NCBI GenBank assembly: GCA_947476465.1
Contig: CANJQN010000030.1
Location: forward strand, 1-46,863
Origin: Comamonadaceae bacterium
Lineage (GTDB): Bacteria; Pseudomonadota; Gammaproteobacteria; Burkholderiales; Burkholderiaceae_C
Length of the DNA: 46,863 bases
Reading direction: 5' to 3'
In this document: positions 35,555-44,723 of the stretch, piece by piece
Layout of the letters: every line of letters starts with the position of its first letter
Numbering within the stretch: the stretch's first letter is position 1
Made by a program: the position numbers and the translations under genes
Notes under the pieces: model-generated
What the model saw: the letters and a program-made list of their open reading frames with translations, nothing else
What the model was told of the DNA's origin: nothing
The model's database searches: none

Positions 35555-36403
35555 TCATGTTACGCGCTCGGCCGCTTCCAGGGTGTTGACCAGCAGCATG
35601 GCGCGGGTCATGGGGCCGACGCCACCGGGCACCGGGGTGATCCAGCCGGCCACCTGCCGGACGCCCTCGAAATCGACGTCGCCGCACAGCTTGCCCTGGT
35701 CGTTGCGGTTCATACCCACGTCGATCACCACCGCGCCGGGCTTGACCATGTCGGCGGTGAGCACGTTGCGCTTGCCGACCGCGGCGACGATCACGTCGGC
35801 CTGGCGCGTGATGGCGCCCAGGTCGGCGGTGGCGCTGTGGCAGATGGTGACGGTGGCGTTCTTTTGCAGCAGCATCAGGGCCATGGGCTTGCCGACGATG
35901 TTGCTGCGGCCGATCACGACCGCATGCTTGCCGCGCAGCTCGCAGCCGATCGATTCGAGCATCTTCATGCAGCCAAAAGGCGTGCAGGGCCAGAAGCCGG
36001 GCTGGCCGACCAACAGGGCGCCGGCGCTGGCGATGTGGAAGCCGTCGACGTCCTTGGCGGGCGAGATGGTCTCGATGACCTTGTGGGTGTCCATGTGCCG
36101 GGGCAGCGGCAGTTGCACCAGGATGCCGTGCACGGCCGCGTCTGCATTGAGGGTGCGGATGCGCGCCAGCAGATCGGCTTGCGTCATCGTGGCCGGGTAG
36201 CGCTCGAGGGTGGCGGCCAGGCCGGTCTCGGTGCTGTCCTTGACCTTGTGCCGGGTATAGACATCGCTGGCCGGATCGTCACCCACGAGGATGACGGACA
36301 GGGCCGGCTGGACGCCGCGCGCCTTCAGGGCGGCCGTGCGGTGCGCCACCTCGGCGCGGATCTTGTGGGCCAGGGCATTGCCGTCGATCAACTGGGCGGT
36401 CAT
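35555..36403 (-). CDS. folD: Methylenetetrahydrofolate dehydrogenase/cyclohydrolase
   Basis: The bifunctional enzyme interconverts 5,10-methylene-, methenyl- and 10-formyl-tetrahydrofolate in one-carbon metabolism. At 282 residues it is full length. Motifs: [17 protein letters not shown] (substrate Tyr and catalytic Lys), [32 protein letters not shown], the Rossmann site [16 protein letters not shown] and the C-terminal [15 protein letters not shown]. It is monocistronic, flanked by a repeat downstream and a hairpin upstream. Confidence 0.96.
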   Translation of the reverse strand: MTAQLIDGNALAHKIRAEVAHRTAALKARGVQPALSVILVGDDPASDVYTRHKVKDSTETGLAATLERYPATMTQADLLARIRTLNADAAVHGILVQLPLPRHMDTHKVIETISPAKDVDGFHIASAGALLVGQPGFWPCTPFGCMKMLESIGCELRGKHAVVIGRSNIVGKPMALMLLQKNATVTICHSATADLGAITRQADVIVAAVGKRNVLTADMVKPGAVVIDVGMNRNDQGKLCGDVDFEGVRQVAGWITPVPGGVGPMTRAMLLVNTLEAAERVT

Positions 36404-36433
36404 GTGGGTGGGTGCGTGTGTCGAAAGTCAAGC

Positions 36434-36453
36434 GGCCCGCGTGCAAGCGGGCC
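36434..36453 (-). terminator. Hairpin after response-regulator gene
   Basis: GGCCCGC (36434-36440) and GCGGGCC (36447-36453) form a perfect 7-bp stem with a 6-nt loop, 39 bases past the regulator stop in the 88-nt gap before folD. There is no clear U tract, so termination would be weak. Confidence 0.4.
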
Positions 36454-36491
36454 AGCGCGAAAGTAAACCGGATGCAGCGCCCTGGAACAGA

Positions 36492-37121
36492 TCAGCCCTT
36501 GTGCGGCGCGTTCTGACCGAGGGCGATCTTGAGCAGATCAGCCACGGTGTTCGCGTTGAGCTTTTCCATGATGTTGGCGCGGTGCGCCTCGACCGTCTTG
36601 ATGCTGATGCCCAGGTCGTCGGCGATCTGCTTGTTCAGGCGGCCGGCGACGATGCGCTCGAGCACCTGCGCCTCGCGCGAGGTGAGCTTGGCCAGCAACG
36701 CGTCCCGGCTGGCGGCGCTCTGGAACTCGGCGAACGAACCCTTGGCGTGGTCCAGCATGCGCTCGACCAGGGTCAGCAGCTCTTGTTCCTTGAAGGGCTT
36801 CTGGATGAAGTCCATGGCGCCCTTTTTCATGGTGTTGACCGCCATGGGCACGTCGCCATGGCCGGTGATGAACACAATGGGCAAGGGCGACTTGCGCTCG
36901 AGCAGCTTGTCCTGCAGTTCCAGCCCGGTCATGGCGCCCATGCGGATGTCCACGATCAGGCACGCCACCTCGCGTGGGTCGTAGCGGGAGATGAATGATT
37001 CGGCGGATTCGAAGCAGCGGACCCGGTAGTCCTTGCCCTCGAGCAGCCATTGCACGGAATCGCGTACGGCCTCGTCGTCGTCGACGACGTAAACGGTTCC
37101 CCGCTTCGGAATAAGGCTCAT
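36492..37121 (-). CDS. FixJ/NarL-type response regulator
   Basis: A 209-residue two-component regulator. The receiver domain has the acidic pocket VVDDDEAV (residues 12-19), the phospho-acceptor Asp58 in LIVDIRMG, FITGHGD and the conserved Lys in FIQKPFKEQE. A short linker leads to a LuxR-type helix-turn-helix (LTSREAQVLERIVAGRLNKQ through IKTVEAHRANIMEKL, about 143-205). This is the FixJ/TodT/DctR subfamily. Its ATG overlaps the kinase stop by 4 nt (ATGA), so the pair is coupled. The gene unit is divergent from the pyruvate dehydrogenase operon. Confidence 0.92.
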   Translation of the reverse strand: MSLIPKRGTVYVVDDDEAVRDSVQWLLEGKDYRVRCFESAESFISRYDPREVACLIVDIRMGAMTGLELQDKLLERKSPLPIVFITGHGDVPMAVNTMKKGAMDFIQKPFKEQELLTLVERMLDHAKGSFAEFQSAASRDALLAKLTSREAQVLERIVAGRLNKQIADDLGISIKTVEAHRANIMEKLNANTVADLLKIALGQNAPHKG

Positions 37122-39658
37122 GCTGTTGTCACCCCCGAGTCCTTGCCAGCTGCGTTGTGGGTCGTGGCGTGGACCGGAATCCAGAAGGAAAACTCGCAAC
37201 CCACCACGTCTGAGCCATTGTAGATGTTCTCCGCATGCATCCTTCCCTGGTGCGACTCGACGATGCTGCGGCACAGGTTCAGGCCGATGCCCATGCCCTC
37301 GGCCTTGGTGGAAAAGAAGGCCTCATACAGGCGGTCCATGACCTCGGGCGGCAGGCCGCGGCCCGAATCGTGCACGCTGAACACCACCACGTCCTGTGCG
37401 TCGACCTGCCGTGGCAGCACCCGCAACTCGACGGCACGGCCGTTGGGCGGGCGGCGCGCGAGGTCGATTGATTCGGCGGCGTTCTTGAGGAGGTTGACCA
37501 GCACCTGCTCGATCAGGATCGGATCGACCATCAGGCGCGGCAGGCGCGCGGCGACGTAGTGCGACAGTTTTACGCCGCGCCGCCGCAGCTCGATCTCGAC
37601 CAGCTCGACCGCCTCGGTCACCATCGGTCCCACATCCGACAGTGTGCGGTTGGGTTCGCTTCGCTTCACGAAGCTGCGAATGCGCTGGATGATCTGGCCG
37701 GCGCGCTGGGCCTGCCGCGCGGTCTTCTCGAGCGCCGCCAAAAGGTCTTCCTCGCTGATCTGGCGGCCGCGGATACGCGAGACCATGCCGTTGCAGTAGT
37801 TGTTGATGGCGGTGAGCGGCTGGTTCAGCTCGTGCGCGACGCTCGAAGCCATCTCGCCCATGGTGATCAGGCGGCTGGCCGATTGGGCCCGCTCGGCCTG
37901 CAGGGCGGACTGCTCTTGCGCCTGGCGCCGCGACGTGATGTCGGTGGTGATCACCATCTGCGCCAGACGGCCGTCCACCCAGTTCAGGTAGCGCGAGCGA
38001 ACCTCCAGCCATTTGCCCAGCTCGGGCACGAAGATCTCGGCATTGCCGATCTGCGCGGCTTCGAGCTGACCGGTCGGCAGGCCCACGAAGGCGTCGACCG
38101 CGTCCAGGGCGTCGTCGGTCGGCGTGCTCGGGATCCCGGCCTGGGCCACCATCTGAAGGTGGCCACCGGTGTTGGTTCCGAACCATTGGCGGTACAGCTT
38201 GTTGGCGAACAACAGCTCGTGGCTGCCCAGGGGAGCCACCGAGACCGAGGCATCGAGCGCCTCCAGCACCGTCGTAAAGCGCTCGTGCGACGCCTGCAGC
38301 TGTTCCCGGATGCGATTGGGCTCGGTGATGTCGGTCATCGACGTCATCCAGCCGGTCTGATGGCCTTTGGCGTCCACCAGCCGCGACAGGTACAGGCGTG
38401 CATCGAACAAGCTGCCTTCCTTGCGCTTGACCCGCACCTGGAAGCCGCCGGGCGTGGAGCGCCCGCGCAGCTCGTCTTCCATTCGCGCGGTGAGCAGGTC
38501 GCGGTCCTGGTCGGGCCAGTAGGGAAATGGTGGCGCCTGGCCCACCAGCTCGGTTTCGCTCCAGCCGGTCATCTGGCAGAACGCGTGGTTCACGTAGGTG
38601 ATGCGCCCATGCATATCCATCGCGCGCATGCCGGTGAGCATGGAGTTTTCCATCGCGCGCCGGAAATTGGTCTCGGCCACCAGCGCGCGCTGCGCCTGCA
38701 TGCGGCGGCGCGTGTGGCGCCAGTTGGCGATCAGCATCCAGGCGGTGATGACGCTCAGCGCGCCCACCAGCCAGAACAAGCCGCTGCCGATCACGCTCAG
38801 CGATGTTCGGTAGGCCTGCGCGCGAATCACCAGAGCGTTGCCCACCGGGGAGACCGGCACCTCGTACTCGTTGGTGTGTCCGCCCAACCAGGGCAGCAGT
38901 TGCGTGGCCGGGGTGCGCGCCGGCACGGCTGTGCCCGCCAGCATCTTGCCCTTGCCATCGATCAGAGCCACCGCGTACTTGGCCGAAACCTCCGAAGGAA
39001 CGCCGTAGCGAAGCAGGCTGTCGATGGAATATTCGCCCAGGATCACGCCAGCGAACCGACCCTGTTCGGTCAGGGGCACATGGATCTGCAAGAGGGCATT
39101 GTTGTTGTCGGCGACAGCCACCGGTTGCGAGTAGACAGGCTGTTGCAGATCCCGCGCGAGACCGTAGATGGTCTCGGTCTCGCCGGTGCGCAACACTTCG
39201 CCGGCCAGGCGCTGCTGACTACTCGCGACGCTGGGCGCAAAATAGCTGGCCTTGAACTTGCGGCGCTCGTCGATCCATGACAGCGCCTGCAGTTCGGGGT
39301 ACTGGACCACCATCGACTCGGCGCGGCCGATGAACTCCGCAGCATCCACCTCCTTGTTGGAGATGTCGCGGGCGATACGCATCAACTGCTCCTGGCGCTC
39401 GAGCAGCCGCAGCCGCAAGCGTTGCTGGGCGTACTCGACATCTCGCTTGACCGCTTCGAGCTCGCGGTCTTCCTCCTCCAGGCGCAGGTAGCCAAAGGCC
39501 GAGACGATGGCGGCCAGGAACAACAGCACCGCCAGCAGCGGCGCCAGCATGGCGAACCGGTCCTGCCGGCTGGCCGACTGCTGGCGCCACCAACGGCGCA
39601 ACCAGCTCACCGGCGGCGGCACGCTTTCATGGAGGTCTGACGGAACGGAGTCCTGCAT
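37118..39658 (-). CDS. PAS-domain sensor histidine kinase
   Basis: An 846-residue membrane kinase. TM1 lies at about 37-59. An extracytoplasmic region (60-285) has a coiled stretch and a Cache/PAS-like core (ALSWIDERRKFKASYFAP, HVPLTEQGRFAGVILGEYSID). TM2 is at about 288-310. Two cytoplasmic PAS domains follow (about 330-445 and 455-575), then HisKA with phospho-acceptor His609 in SSVAHELNQPLTAINNY, and HATPase (NLLKNAAESI, DSGRGLPPEV, EGMGIGLNLCRSIVE). The layout resembles DctS- or FixL-related kinases, some of which sense carboxylates; the ligand here is unknown. It is co-encoded with the FixJ-like regulator and divergent from aceE. Confidence 0.92.
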   Translation of the reverse strand: MQDSVPSDLHESVPPPVSWLRRWWRQQSASRQDRFAMLAPLLAVLLFLAAIVSAFGYLRLEEEDRELEAVKRDVEYAQQRLRLRLLERQEQLMRIARDISNKEVDAAEFIGRAESMVVQYPELQALSWIDERRKFKASYFAPSVASSQQRLAGEVLRTGETETIYGLARDLQQPVYSQPVAVADNNNALLQIHVPLTEQGRFAGVILGEYSIDSLLRYGVPSEVSAKYAVALIDGKGKMLAGTAVPARTPATQLLPWLGGHTNEYEVPVSPVGNALVIRAQAYRTSLSVIGSGLFWLVGALSVITAWMLIANWRHTRRRMQAQRALVAETNFRRAMENSMLTGMRAMDMHGRITYVNHAFCQMTGWSETELVGQAPPFPYWPDQDRDLLTARMEDELRGRSTPGGFQVRVKRKEGSLFDARLYLSRLVDAKGHQTGWMTSMTDITEPNRIREQLQASHERFTTVLEALDASVSVAPLGSHELLFANKLYRQWFGTNTGGHLQMVAQAGIPSTPTDDALDAVDAFVGLPTGQLEAAQIGNAEIFVPELGKWLEVRSRYLNWVDGRLAQMVITTDITSRRQAQEQSALQAERAQSASRLITMGEMASSVAHELNQPLTAINNYCNGMVSRIRGRQISEEDLLAALEKTARQAQRAGQIIQRIRSFVKRSEPNRTLSDVGPMVTEAVELVEIELRRRGVKLSHYVAARLPRLMVDPILIEQVLVNLLKNAAESIDLARRPPNGRAVELRVLPRQVDAQDVVVFSVHDSGRGLPPEVMDRLYEAFFSTKAEGMGIGLNLCRSIVESHQGRMHAENIYNGSDVVGCEFSFWIPVHATTHNAAGKDSGVTTA

Positions 39659-39875
39659 AAGCCTTCGAGTGTAGGCGGGCAGGGGCGGGGTGACTGGTTG
39701 ACCTCACGTGGCCCCTATCGAGCCTGGGGCCCCTCGGTCGTCCGACGGGGTCTCAAATATCATTATGCGAAACACGAAACCGTGATTTGAAAATTCAAGA
39801 AAATATGTCACACTCCCGCCAGCCACGGAGCTCTTACGCTTCAAGTAATCTGTCCTCATAAAAGGAGACAAGGAC
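39659..39875. promoter_or_regulatory. Divergent control region, kinase / aceE
   Basis: This 217-base AT-rich gap must contain promoters for both the kinase-regulator pair and the pyruvate dehydrogenase operon. Inverted repeats are visible: CACG-AAAC-CGTG (39773-39784) and TTGAA-AA-TTCAA (39787-39798), adjacent to each other. CATAAT on the minus strand near 39763-39768 is a candidate -10 for the kinase gene. No match to the enterobacterial PdhR box was seen. AAGGAG at 39862-39867 is the aceE ribosome-binding site. Confidence 0.5.
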
Positions 39876-42587
39876 ATGTCAGCTCAGCCCGACCCCCAGC
39901 TCGGCTCGGCCGCCCATGACGCGGACGCCCTGGAAACACGCGAATGGATCGACGCGCTGGCGGCGGTCATCGGCAAAGAAGGCCGTGAACGCGGCCACTT
40001 TCTGCTTGAGCAGTTGCTCGAGGAAGCGCGTCAGCAGGGCATCGACATGCCGTTTTCGGCCACCACCGGCTATGTCAACACCATCGAGCCGCAGGACGAA
40101 GCGCGCTGCCCCGGCAACCTCGAGATGGAAGAGCGTCTGCGCGCCTACATGCGCTGGAACGCGATGGCCATGGTGGTCAAGGCCAACCGCCTGCACCCCG
40201 CTGATGGCGGCGACCTGGGCGGCCACATCAGCTCGTTCGCTTCGCTGGCCAACATGTTCGGCGCCGGCTTCAATCACTTCTGGAAAGCCGAGCAGGGCGA
40301 CGTGGGCGGCGATTGCCTCTACATCCAGGGGCACAGCTCGCCCGGCATCTATGCCCGCGCCTTCCTGGAGGGCCGTATTTCCGAAGAGCAGTTGCTCAAC
40401 TTCCGCCAGGAAGTCGACGGCAAGGGCCTGTCGAGCTACCCGCACCCCAAGCTCATGCCCGAGTTCTGGCAGTTCCCGACGGTGTCGATGGGCCTGGGCC
40501 CGCTGATGGCGATCTACCAGGCGCGCTTCCTGAAGTACCTGCACGCGCGCGGCATCGCCAACACCGAAGGCCGCAAGGTCTGGGCCTTCCTGGGCGACGG
40601 CGAGATGGACGAGGTGGAAAGCCTGGGCGCGATCGGCGTGGCCGCGCGCGAAAAGCTCGACAACCTGATCTTCGTCGTCAACTGCAACCTGCAGCGCCTG
40701 GACGGGCCCGTGCGCGGCAACGGCAAGATCATCCAGGAGCTCGAAGGCGAGTTCCGCGGCGCCGGCTGGAACGTCATCAAGCTGATCTGGGGCAGCTACT
40801 GGGATCCGCTGCTGGCGCGCGACAAGGAAGGCGTGCTGCGCAAGATCATGCAGGACACGCTCGACGGCGACTACCAGGCCATGAAGGCCAATGACGGCGC
40901 GTTCGTGCGCAAGAACTTCTTCGGCCGCCATCCCAAGGCCCTGGAGATGGTCTCCCAGATGAGTGATGAGGACATCTGGCGCCTGCAACGCGGCGGCCAC
41001 GATCCGCAGAAGGTCTATGCGGCCTATCACAAGGCCGTGAACACCAAGGACCAGCCCACCATCTTGCTGATCAAGACCGTCAAGGGCTTCGGCATGGGCA
41101 AGGCCGGCGAGGCGCGCAACATCGCGCACCAGGCCAAGAAGCTGACCGACGAGGACATCAAGACCTTCCGCGACCGCTTCAACATCCCGATCCCGGACGA
41201 CAAGCTGGCCGAGATCCCGTTCTACAAGCCCGAAGAGAACACGCCCGAGATGCAGTACCTGCACGCGCGTCGCAAGGCGCTGGGCGGCTACTTGCCGCAC
41301 CGCCGAGTGAAGGCCGACGAGCAGCTGTCGGTGCCGCCGCTCGAGGCTTTCAAGGCGGTGCTCGAGCCCACGGCCGAAGGCCGCGAGATCAGCACCACCC
41401 AGGCCTATGTGCGCTTTCTGACCACGCTGCTGCGCGACAAGGATCTCGGCCCGCGCGTCGTACCCATCCTGGTGGACGAGGCCCGCACCTTCGGCATGGA
41501 AGGCTTGTTCCGCCAGATCGGCATCTACAACCCGGCCGGCCAGCTCTACACCCCGCAAGACCGTGACCAGGTCTCCTACTACAAGGAAGACCAGCATGGT
41601 CAGATCCTGCAGGAGGGTATCAACGAAGCCGGCGGCATGGCCAGCTGGATCGCCGCAGCGACGTCGTACTCGACGAACAACCGCATCATGGTGCCGTTCT
41701 ACATCTACTACTCGATGTTCGGCCTGCAGCGCGTGGGCGACCTTTGCTGGGCCGCCGGCGACATGCAAGCGCGCGGCTTCCTGCTGGGGGGCACTTCGGG
41801 GCGGACCACGCTCAACGGCGAAGGCCTGCAGCACGAGGACGGCCACAGCCACATCCTGGCGTCCACCATCCCCAACTGCATCAGCTACGACCCGACCTAT
41901 GCCCACGAGGTCGCGGTGATCATGCACCATGGCTTGAAGCGCATGGTGGAAAAGCAGGACAACGTCTTCTACTACCTCACGCTGCTCAACGAGAACTACC
42001 CCATGCCCGGCCTGCAGGCCGGCACCGAGGAGCAGATCATCAAGGGCATGTACCTGCTCAAGGCCGGCGCCAACCCCAAGGCCGTGGGACAGGTGCAACT
42101 GCTGGGATCGGGCACCATTTTGCGTGAGTCGCTGGCCGCGCAGGAGCTGCTGGCCAATGACTTCGGCGTCTCGGCCAGCGTCTGGAGCTGCCCCAGCTTC
42201 AACGAGCTGGCCCGCGACGGCCAGGACTGCGAACGCTGGAACCTGCTGCACCCCACCGGCGCGCCGCGCGTGCCCTTCGTGACGCAACAGCTGCAGCCGC
42301 ATGCCGGCGCGGTGGTCGCCTCCACCGACTACATGAAGGCGTATGCCGAGCAGGTCCGATTGTTCATCCCCAAGGGGCGCACCTACAAGGTATTGGGCAC
42401 GGATGGCTTTGGCCGCAGCGACTTCCGCACCCGCTTGCGTGAGCACTTCGAGATCAACCGCCACTACATCGTGGTCGCCGCGCTCAAGGCGCTGAGCGAG
42501 GACGCCGTTGTGCCGGTCGCCAAGGTGGCCGAGGCGATTGCCCGCTACGGCATCAAGGCGGACAAGATCAACCCGCTCTACGCTTGA
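39876..42587 (+). CDS. aceE: Pyruvate dehydrogenase E1 (homodimeric)
   Basis: The thiamine-diphosphate E1 decarboxylates pyruvate and reductively acetylates lipoyl E2. At 903 residues it is the single-chain type found in proteobacteria. The ThDP motif begins GDGEMDEVES and ends VNCNLQRLDGPV. N-terminal TREWIDALAAVIGKEGRERG, GGDLGGHISSFAS and LLGGTSGRTTLNGEGLQHEDGHS match the family throughout. It is the first gene of aceE-aceF-bph-lpdA. A strong AAGGAG site precedes the ATG. Confidence 0.97.
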   Translation: MSAQPDPQLGSAAHDADALETREWIDALAAVIGKEGRERGHFLLEQLLEEARQQGIDMPFSATTGYVNTIEPQDEARCPGNLEMEERLRAYMRWNAMAMVVKANRLHPADGGDLGGHISSFASLANMFGAGFNHFWKAEQGDVGGDCLYIQGHSSPGIYARAFLEGRISEEQLLNFRQEVDGKGLSSYPHPKLMPEFWQFPTVSMGLGPLMAIYQARFLKYLHARGIANTEGRKVWAFLGDGEMDEVESLGAIGVAAREKLDNLIFVVNCNLQRLDGPVRGNGKIIQELEGEFRGAGWNVIKLIWGSYWDPLLARDKEGVLRKIMQDTLDGDYQAMKANDGAFVRKNFFGRHPKALEMVSQMSDEDIWRLQRGGHDPQKVYAAYHKAVNTKDQPTILLIKTVKGFGMGKAGEARNIAHQAKKLTDEDIKTFRDRFNIPIPDDKLAEIPFYKPEENTPEMQYLHARRKALGGYLPHRRVKADEQLSVPPLEAFKAVLEPTAEGREISTTQAYVRFLTTLLRDKDLGPRVVPILVDEARTFGMEGLFRQIGIYNPAGQLYTPQDRDQVSYYKEDQHGQILQEGINEAGGMASWIAAATSYSTNNRIMVPFYIYYSMFGLQRVGDLCWAAGDMQARGFLLGGTSGRTTLNGEGLQHEDGHSHILASTIPNCISYDPTYAHEVAVIMHHGLKRMVEKQDNVFYYLTLLNENYPMPGLQAGTEEQIIKGMYLLKAGANPKAVGQVQLLGSGTILRESLAAQELLANDFGVSASVWSCPSFNELARDGQDCERWNLLHPTGAPRVPFVTQQLQPHAGAVVASTDYMKAYAEQVRLFIPKGRTYKVLGTDGFGRSDFRTRLREHFEINRHYIVVAALKALSEDAVVPVAKVAEAIARYGIKADKINPLYA

Positions 42588-42624
42588 GCGGCTGCCGCGA
42601 ACAACAAGAACAGGAGAACACACC

Positions 42625-43995
42625 ATGGCATTGGTCGAAGTGAAGGTCCCCGACATCGGGGACTTCGACGAAGTCGCAGTCATCGAAGTGCTGGTCAAGC
42701 CCGGCGACACCATCAAGCCCGAGCAGTCGCTGGTCACTGTCGAGTCGGACAAGGCCTCGATGGAGATCCCATCCTCCACCGCCGGCGTGGTCAAGGAGCT
42801 CAGGGTCAAGCTGGGCGACAAGGTCAAGCAAGGCACTGTCCTGTTGGTGGTCGAAAGCGACGCCGCCGCCCCGCAAGCCGCATCAGCTCCAGCAGCACCA
42901 GCAGCACCAGCACCAGCACCAGCACCAGCACCAGCACCAGCGGTCGCGGCCGCGGCACCCGCGCCGGCCGCACCGGCCGCGGCGCCCCCCGTGACAGCGG
43001 CTGCGGCCGTGGACCGCAGCTCGCCCACCGCGTCGCTGCCGCCGCACCAGCCCGAGCCGCGCACGGGCCTGCCGCATGCGTCGCCCTCGGTGCGCAAGTT
43101 CGCGCGCGAGCTCGGGGTGCCGCTGGAGGAGGTCAAGGGCAGCGGTCCCGCGGGCCGGATCACGCAGGAAGACGTGCAGGCCTTTACCAAGGCGGTGATG
43201 AGCGGCCAGGCCAGCACCCAGGCGGCCGCGGCCAAGGCGCCTGCGGGCGGCGGCGGCGATGGCCTGGGTCTGCTGCCGTGGCCGAAGGTCGACTTCAGCA
43301 AGTTCGGGCCGGTCGAACGCACGGACCGCAGCCGCATCAAGAAGATCAGCGCGGCCAACCTGCACCGCAACTGGGTGATGATCCCGCACGTCACCAACCA
43401 CGACGACGCCGACATCACCGAGTTGGAGGCCTTCCGCGTGGCGACCAACAAGGAAAACGACAAGAGCGGCATCAAGGTGACCATGCTCGCCTTCCTGATC
43501 AAGGCCAGCGTCGCGGCGCTCAAGAAGTTTCCCGACTTCAATAGCTCGCTCGATGGCGACCAGCTGGTGCTCAAACAGTACTTCCACGTTGGCTTTGCGG
43601 CCGACACGCCCAACGGCCTGGTCGTGCCGGTCATCCGCGACGCCGACCAGAAGGGCGTGCTGCAGATCAGCCAGGAGATGGGCGAACTGGCCAAGAAGGC
43701 ACGCGACGGCAAGCTCAGCCCTGGAGACATGCAAGGTGCTTGTTTCACCATTTCCTCGCTCGGCGGTATCGGCGGGCGTTACTTCACGCCCATCATCAAT
43801 GCCCCGGAAGTCGCTATCCTTGGCGTTTGCAAGAGCCAGACCGAACCGGTCTGGGACGGCAAGCAGTTCCAGCCCCGGTTGATGCTGCCGCTGTCGCTGT
43901 CTTGGGACCATCGCGTGATCGATGGCGCCTCGGCGGCCCGTTTCAACGCCTACCTCGGGCAGATCCTGGGCGACTTCCGCCGGGTGTTGCTCTAG
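42625..43995 (+). CDS. aceF: Pyruvate dehydrogenase E2, dihydrolipoyl acetyltransferase
   Basis: The core acetyltransferase of the complex, 456 residues. One lipoyl domain (1-75, lipoyl-Lys43 in [11 protein letters not shown]) is followed by a long Ala-Pro linker (about 80-140) and an E1/E3-binding domain (ASPSVRKFARELGVPLEEVKG to QEDVQAF, about 150-190). The catalytic domain ends SLSWDHRVIDGASAARF, with the catalytic His near residue 428. The linker is encoded by a perfect hexanucleotide repeat. The lipoyl domain closely resembles, at DNA level too, that of the E3 gene downstream. ATG 42625 has AGGAG nine bases upstream. Confidence 0.96.
   Translation: MALVEVKVPDIGDFDEVAVIEVLVKPGDTIKPEQSLVTVESDKASMEIPSSTAGVVKELRVKLGDKVKQGTVLLVVESDAAAPQAASAPAAPAAPAPAPAPAPAPAVAAAAPAPAAPAAAPPVTAAAAVDRSSPTASLPPHQPEPRTGLPHASPSVRKFARELGVPLEEVKGSGPAGRITQEDVQAFTKAVMSGQASTQAAAAKAPAGGGGDGLGLLPWPKVDFSKFGPVERTDRSRIKKISAANLHRNWVMIPHVTNHDDADITELEAFRVATNKENDKSGIKVTMLAFLIKASVAALKKFPDFNSSLDGDQLVLKQYFHVGFAADTPNGLVVPVIRDADQKGVLQISQEMGELAKKARDGKLSPGDMQGACFTISSLGGIGGRYFTPIINAPEVAILGVCKSQTEPVWDGKQFQPRLMLPLSLSWDHRVIDGASAARFNAYLGQILGDFRRVLL
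42905..42940 (+). repeat. Coding hexanucleotide tandem repeat (6 x CACCAG)
   Basis: Six perfect copies of CACCAG, with imperfect copies upstream from about 42888, encode the alternating Ala-Pro stretch of the E2 swinging-arm linker. Slippage changes linker length by two residues per unit without breaking the frame. Confidence 0.85.
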
Positions 43996-44034
43996 GGCTT
44001 GTTCGCACTTGCAAAAATAGTGTGAACAGGCCCT
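43994..44034. repeat. Long hairpin between aceF and bph
   Basis: AGGGCTTGTTCGCACT (43994-44009) pairs with AGTGTGAACAGGCCCT (44019-44034) around a 9-nt loop. There are 14 Watson-Crick pairs, and the other two can pair as wobbles in RNA. It overlaps the aceF stop codon and ends 31 nt before the bph start. Without a U tract it is more likely an mRNA processing or stability element, or an interspersed repeat, than a terminator. Confidence 0.7.
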
Positions 44035-44065
44035 ACGGCGCAACTGACAACAAGAGCGGCCTTCA

Positions 44066-44686
44066 ATGACAACAGTGGTGGTGGTGAGAAAAGCGGGTCA
44101 GATCGCGATCGCGGCGGACACCCTGGTGACCTTCGGCGACACGCGGCTGGCGCATCGGTTCGAGGACAACACCAAGATCTTCCGAGTCGACACCGACACG
44201 GGGGTCAGCTATATCGGCATGGCCGGCACCGTGGCGCACTTTCCCGTGCTGCGCAAGGCGCTGGGCGACATGCCACGCGAGATCCTGCGGCTCAACAGCA
44301 AGGTCGAGGTGTTCGACACCTTCACCAAGTTGCACCCCTACCTCAAGGACAACTTCTTCCTTCAAACCAAGGAAGAAGACACCGACCCCTACGAGTCCAG
44401 CCAGTTCAGCGTCGTGATCGCCAATGCCACCGGCATCTACGGCCTGTACAGCTACCGTGAGGTGTTCGAGTTCAAGGAGTTCTGGGGCATCGGCTCGGGC
44501 CGCAGCTTTGCGCTCGGTGCGATGCACGCGGTGTATGCCAAGGCCCGCACGGCCCGCGAAGTGGCCGAAGTGGGCCTGGCCGCTGGCTGCGAGTTTGACC
44601 GCAATTCCGCCGGGCCGTGGGATGTGCACACAGTCAAGGTCAAGGCCAACGGCAAGGACAACAACAGCAAGAAAGATGGCGAGTGA
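44066..44686 (+). CDS. bph: BPH-type bacterial proteasome homologue
   Basis: A 206-residue Ntn-hydrolase of the proteasome-beta superfamily. After Met removal it would start [18 protein letters not shown], aligning with HslV (T1, Asp17 conserved). The catalytic Lys would be in EDNTKIFRV (Lys36 of the mature form), and [11 protein letters not shown] matches the C-terminal glycine-rich block. It is longer than HslV (about 175) and lacks an adjacent hslU. Best fit is BPH, the beta-proteobacterial proteasome homologue reported as self-compartmentalised double rings; Anbu proteins are longer. The C-terminus is Lys/Asn/Asp-rich. Automatic annotations sometimes give this family unrelated names. It lies between aceF and lpdA in the same direction. 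Substrates are unknown. Confidence 0.8.
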   Translation: MTTVVVVRKAGQIAIAADTLVTFGDTRLAHRFEDNTKIFRVDTDTGVSYIGMAGTVAHFPVLRKALGDMPREILRLNSKVEVFDTFTKLHPYLKDNFFLQTKEEDTDPYESSQFSVVIANATGIYGLYSYREVFEFKEFWGIGSGRSFALGAMHAVYAKARTAREVAEVGLAAGCEFDRNSAGPWDVHTVKVKANGKDNNSKKDGE

Positions 44687-44723
44687 GCATCAGGCCGCCA
44701 CAGCCAGGAGCGAGGGAGTTTTC

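Noticed and set aside
39879..43751. Minus-strand open frame of 1290 codons opposite aceE/aceF
   Set aside because: Antisense to two unmistakable housekeeping genes; no domain and no start context.
44066..44686. HslV protease subunit, or a transporter as sometimes named by automatic annotation
   Set aside because: Longer than HslV with no hslU beside it and no transmembrane segments; the Thr1-type Ntn-hydrolase motifs fit BPH better.
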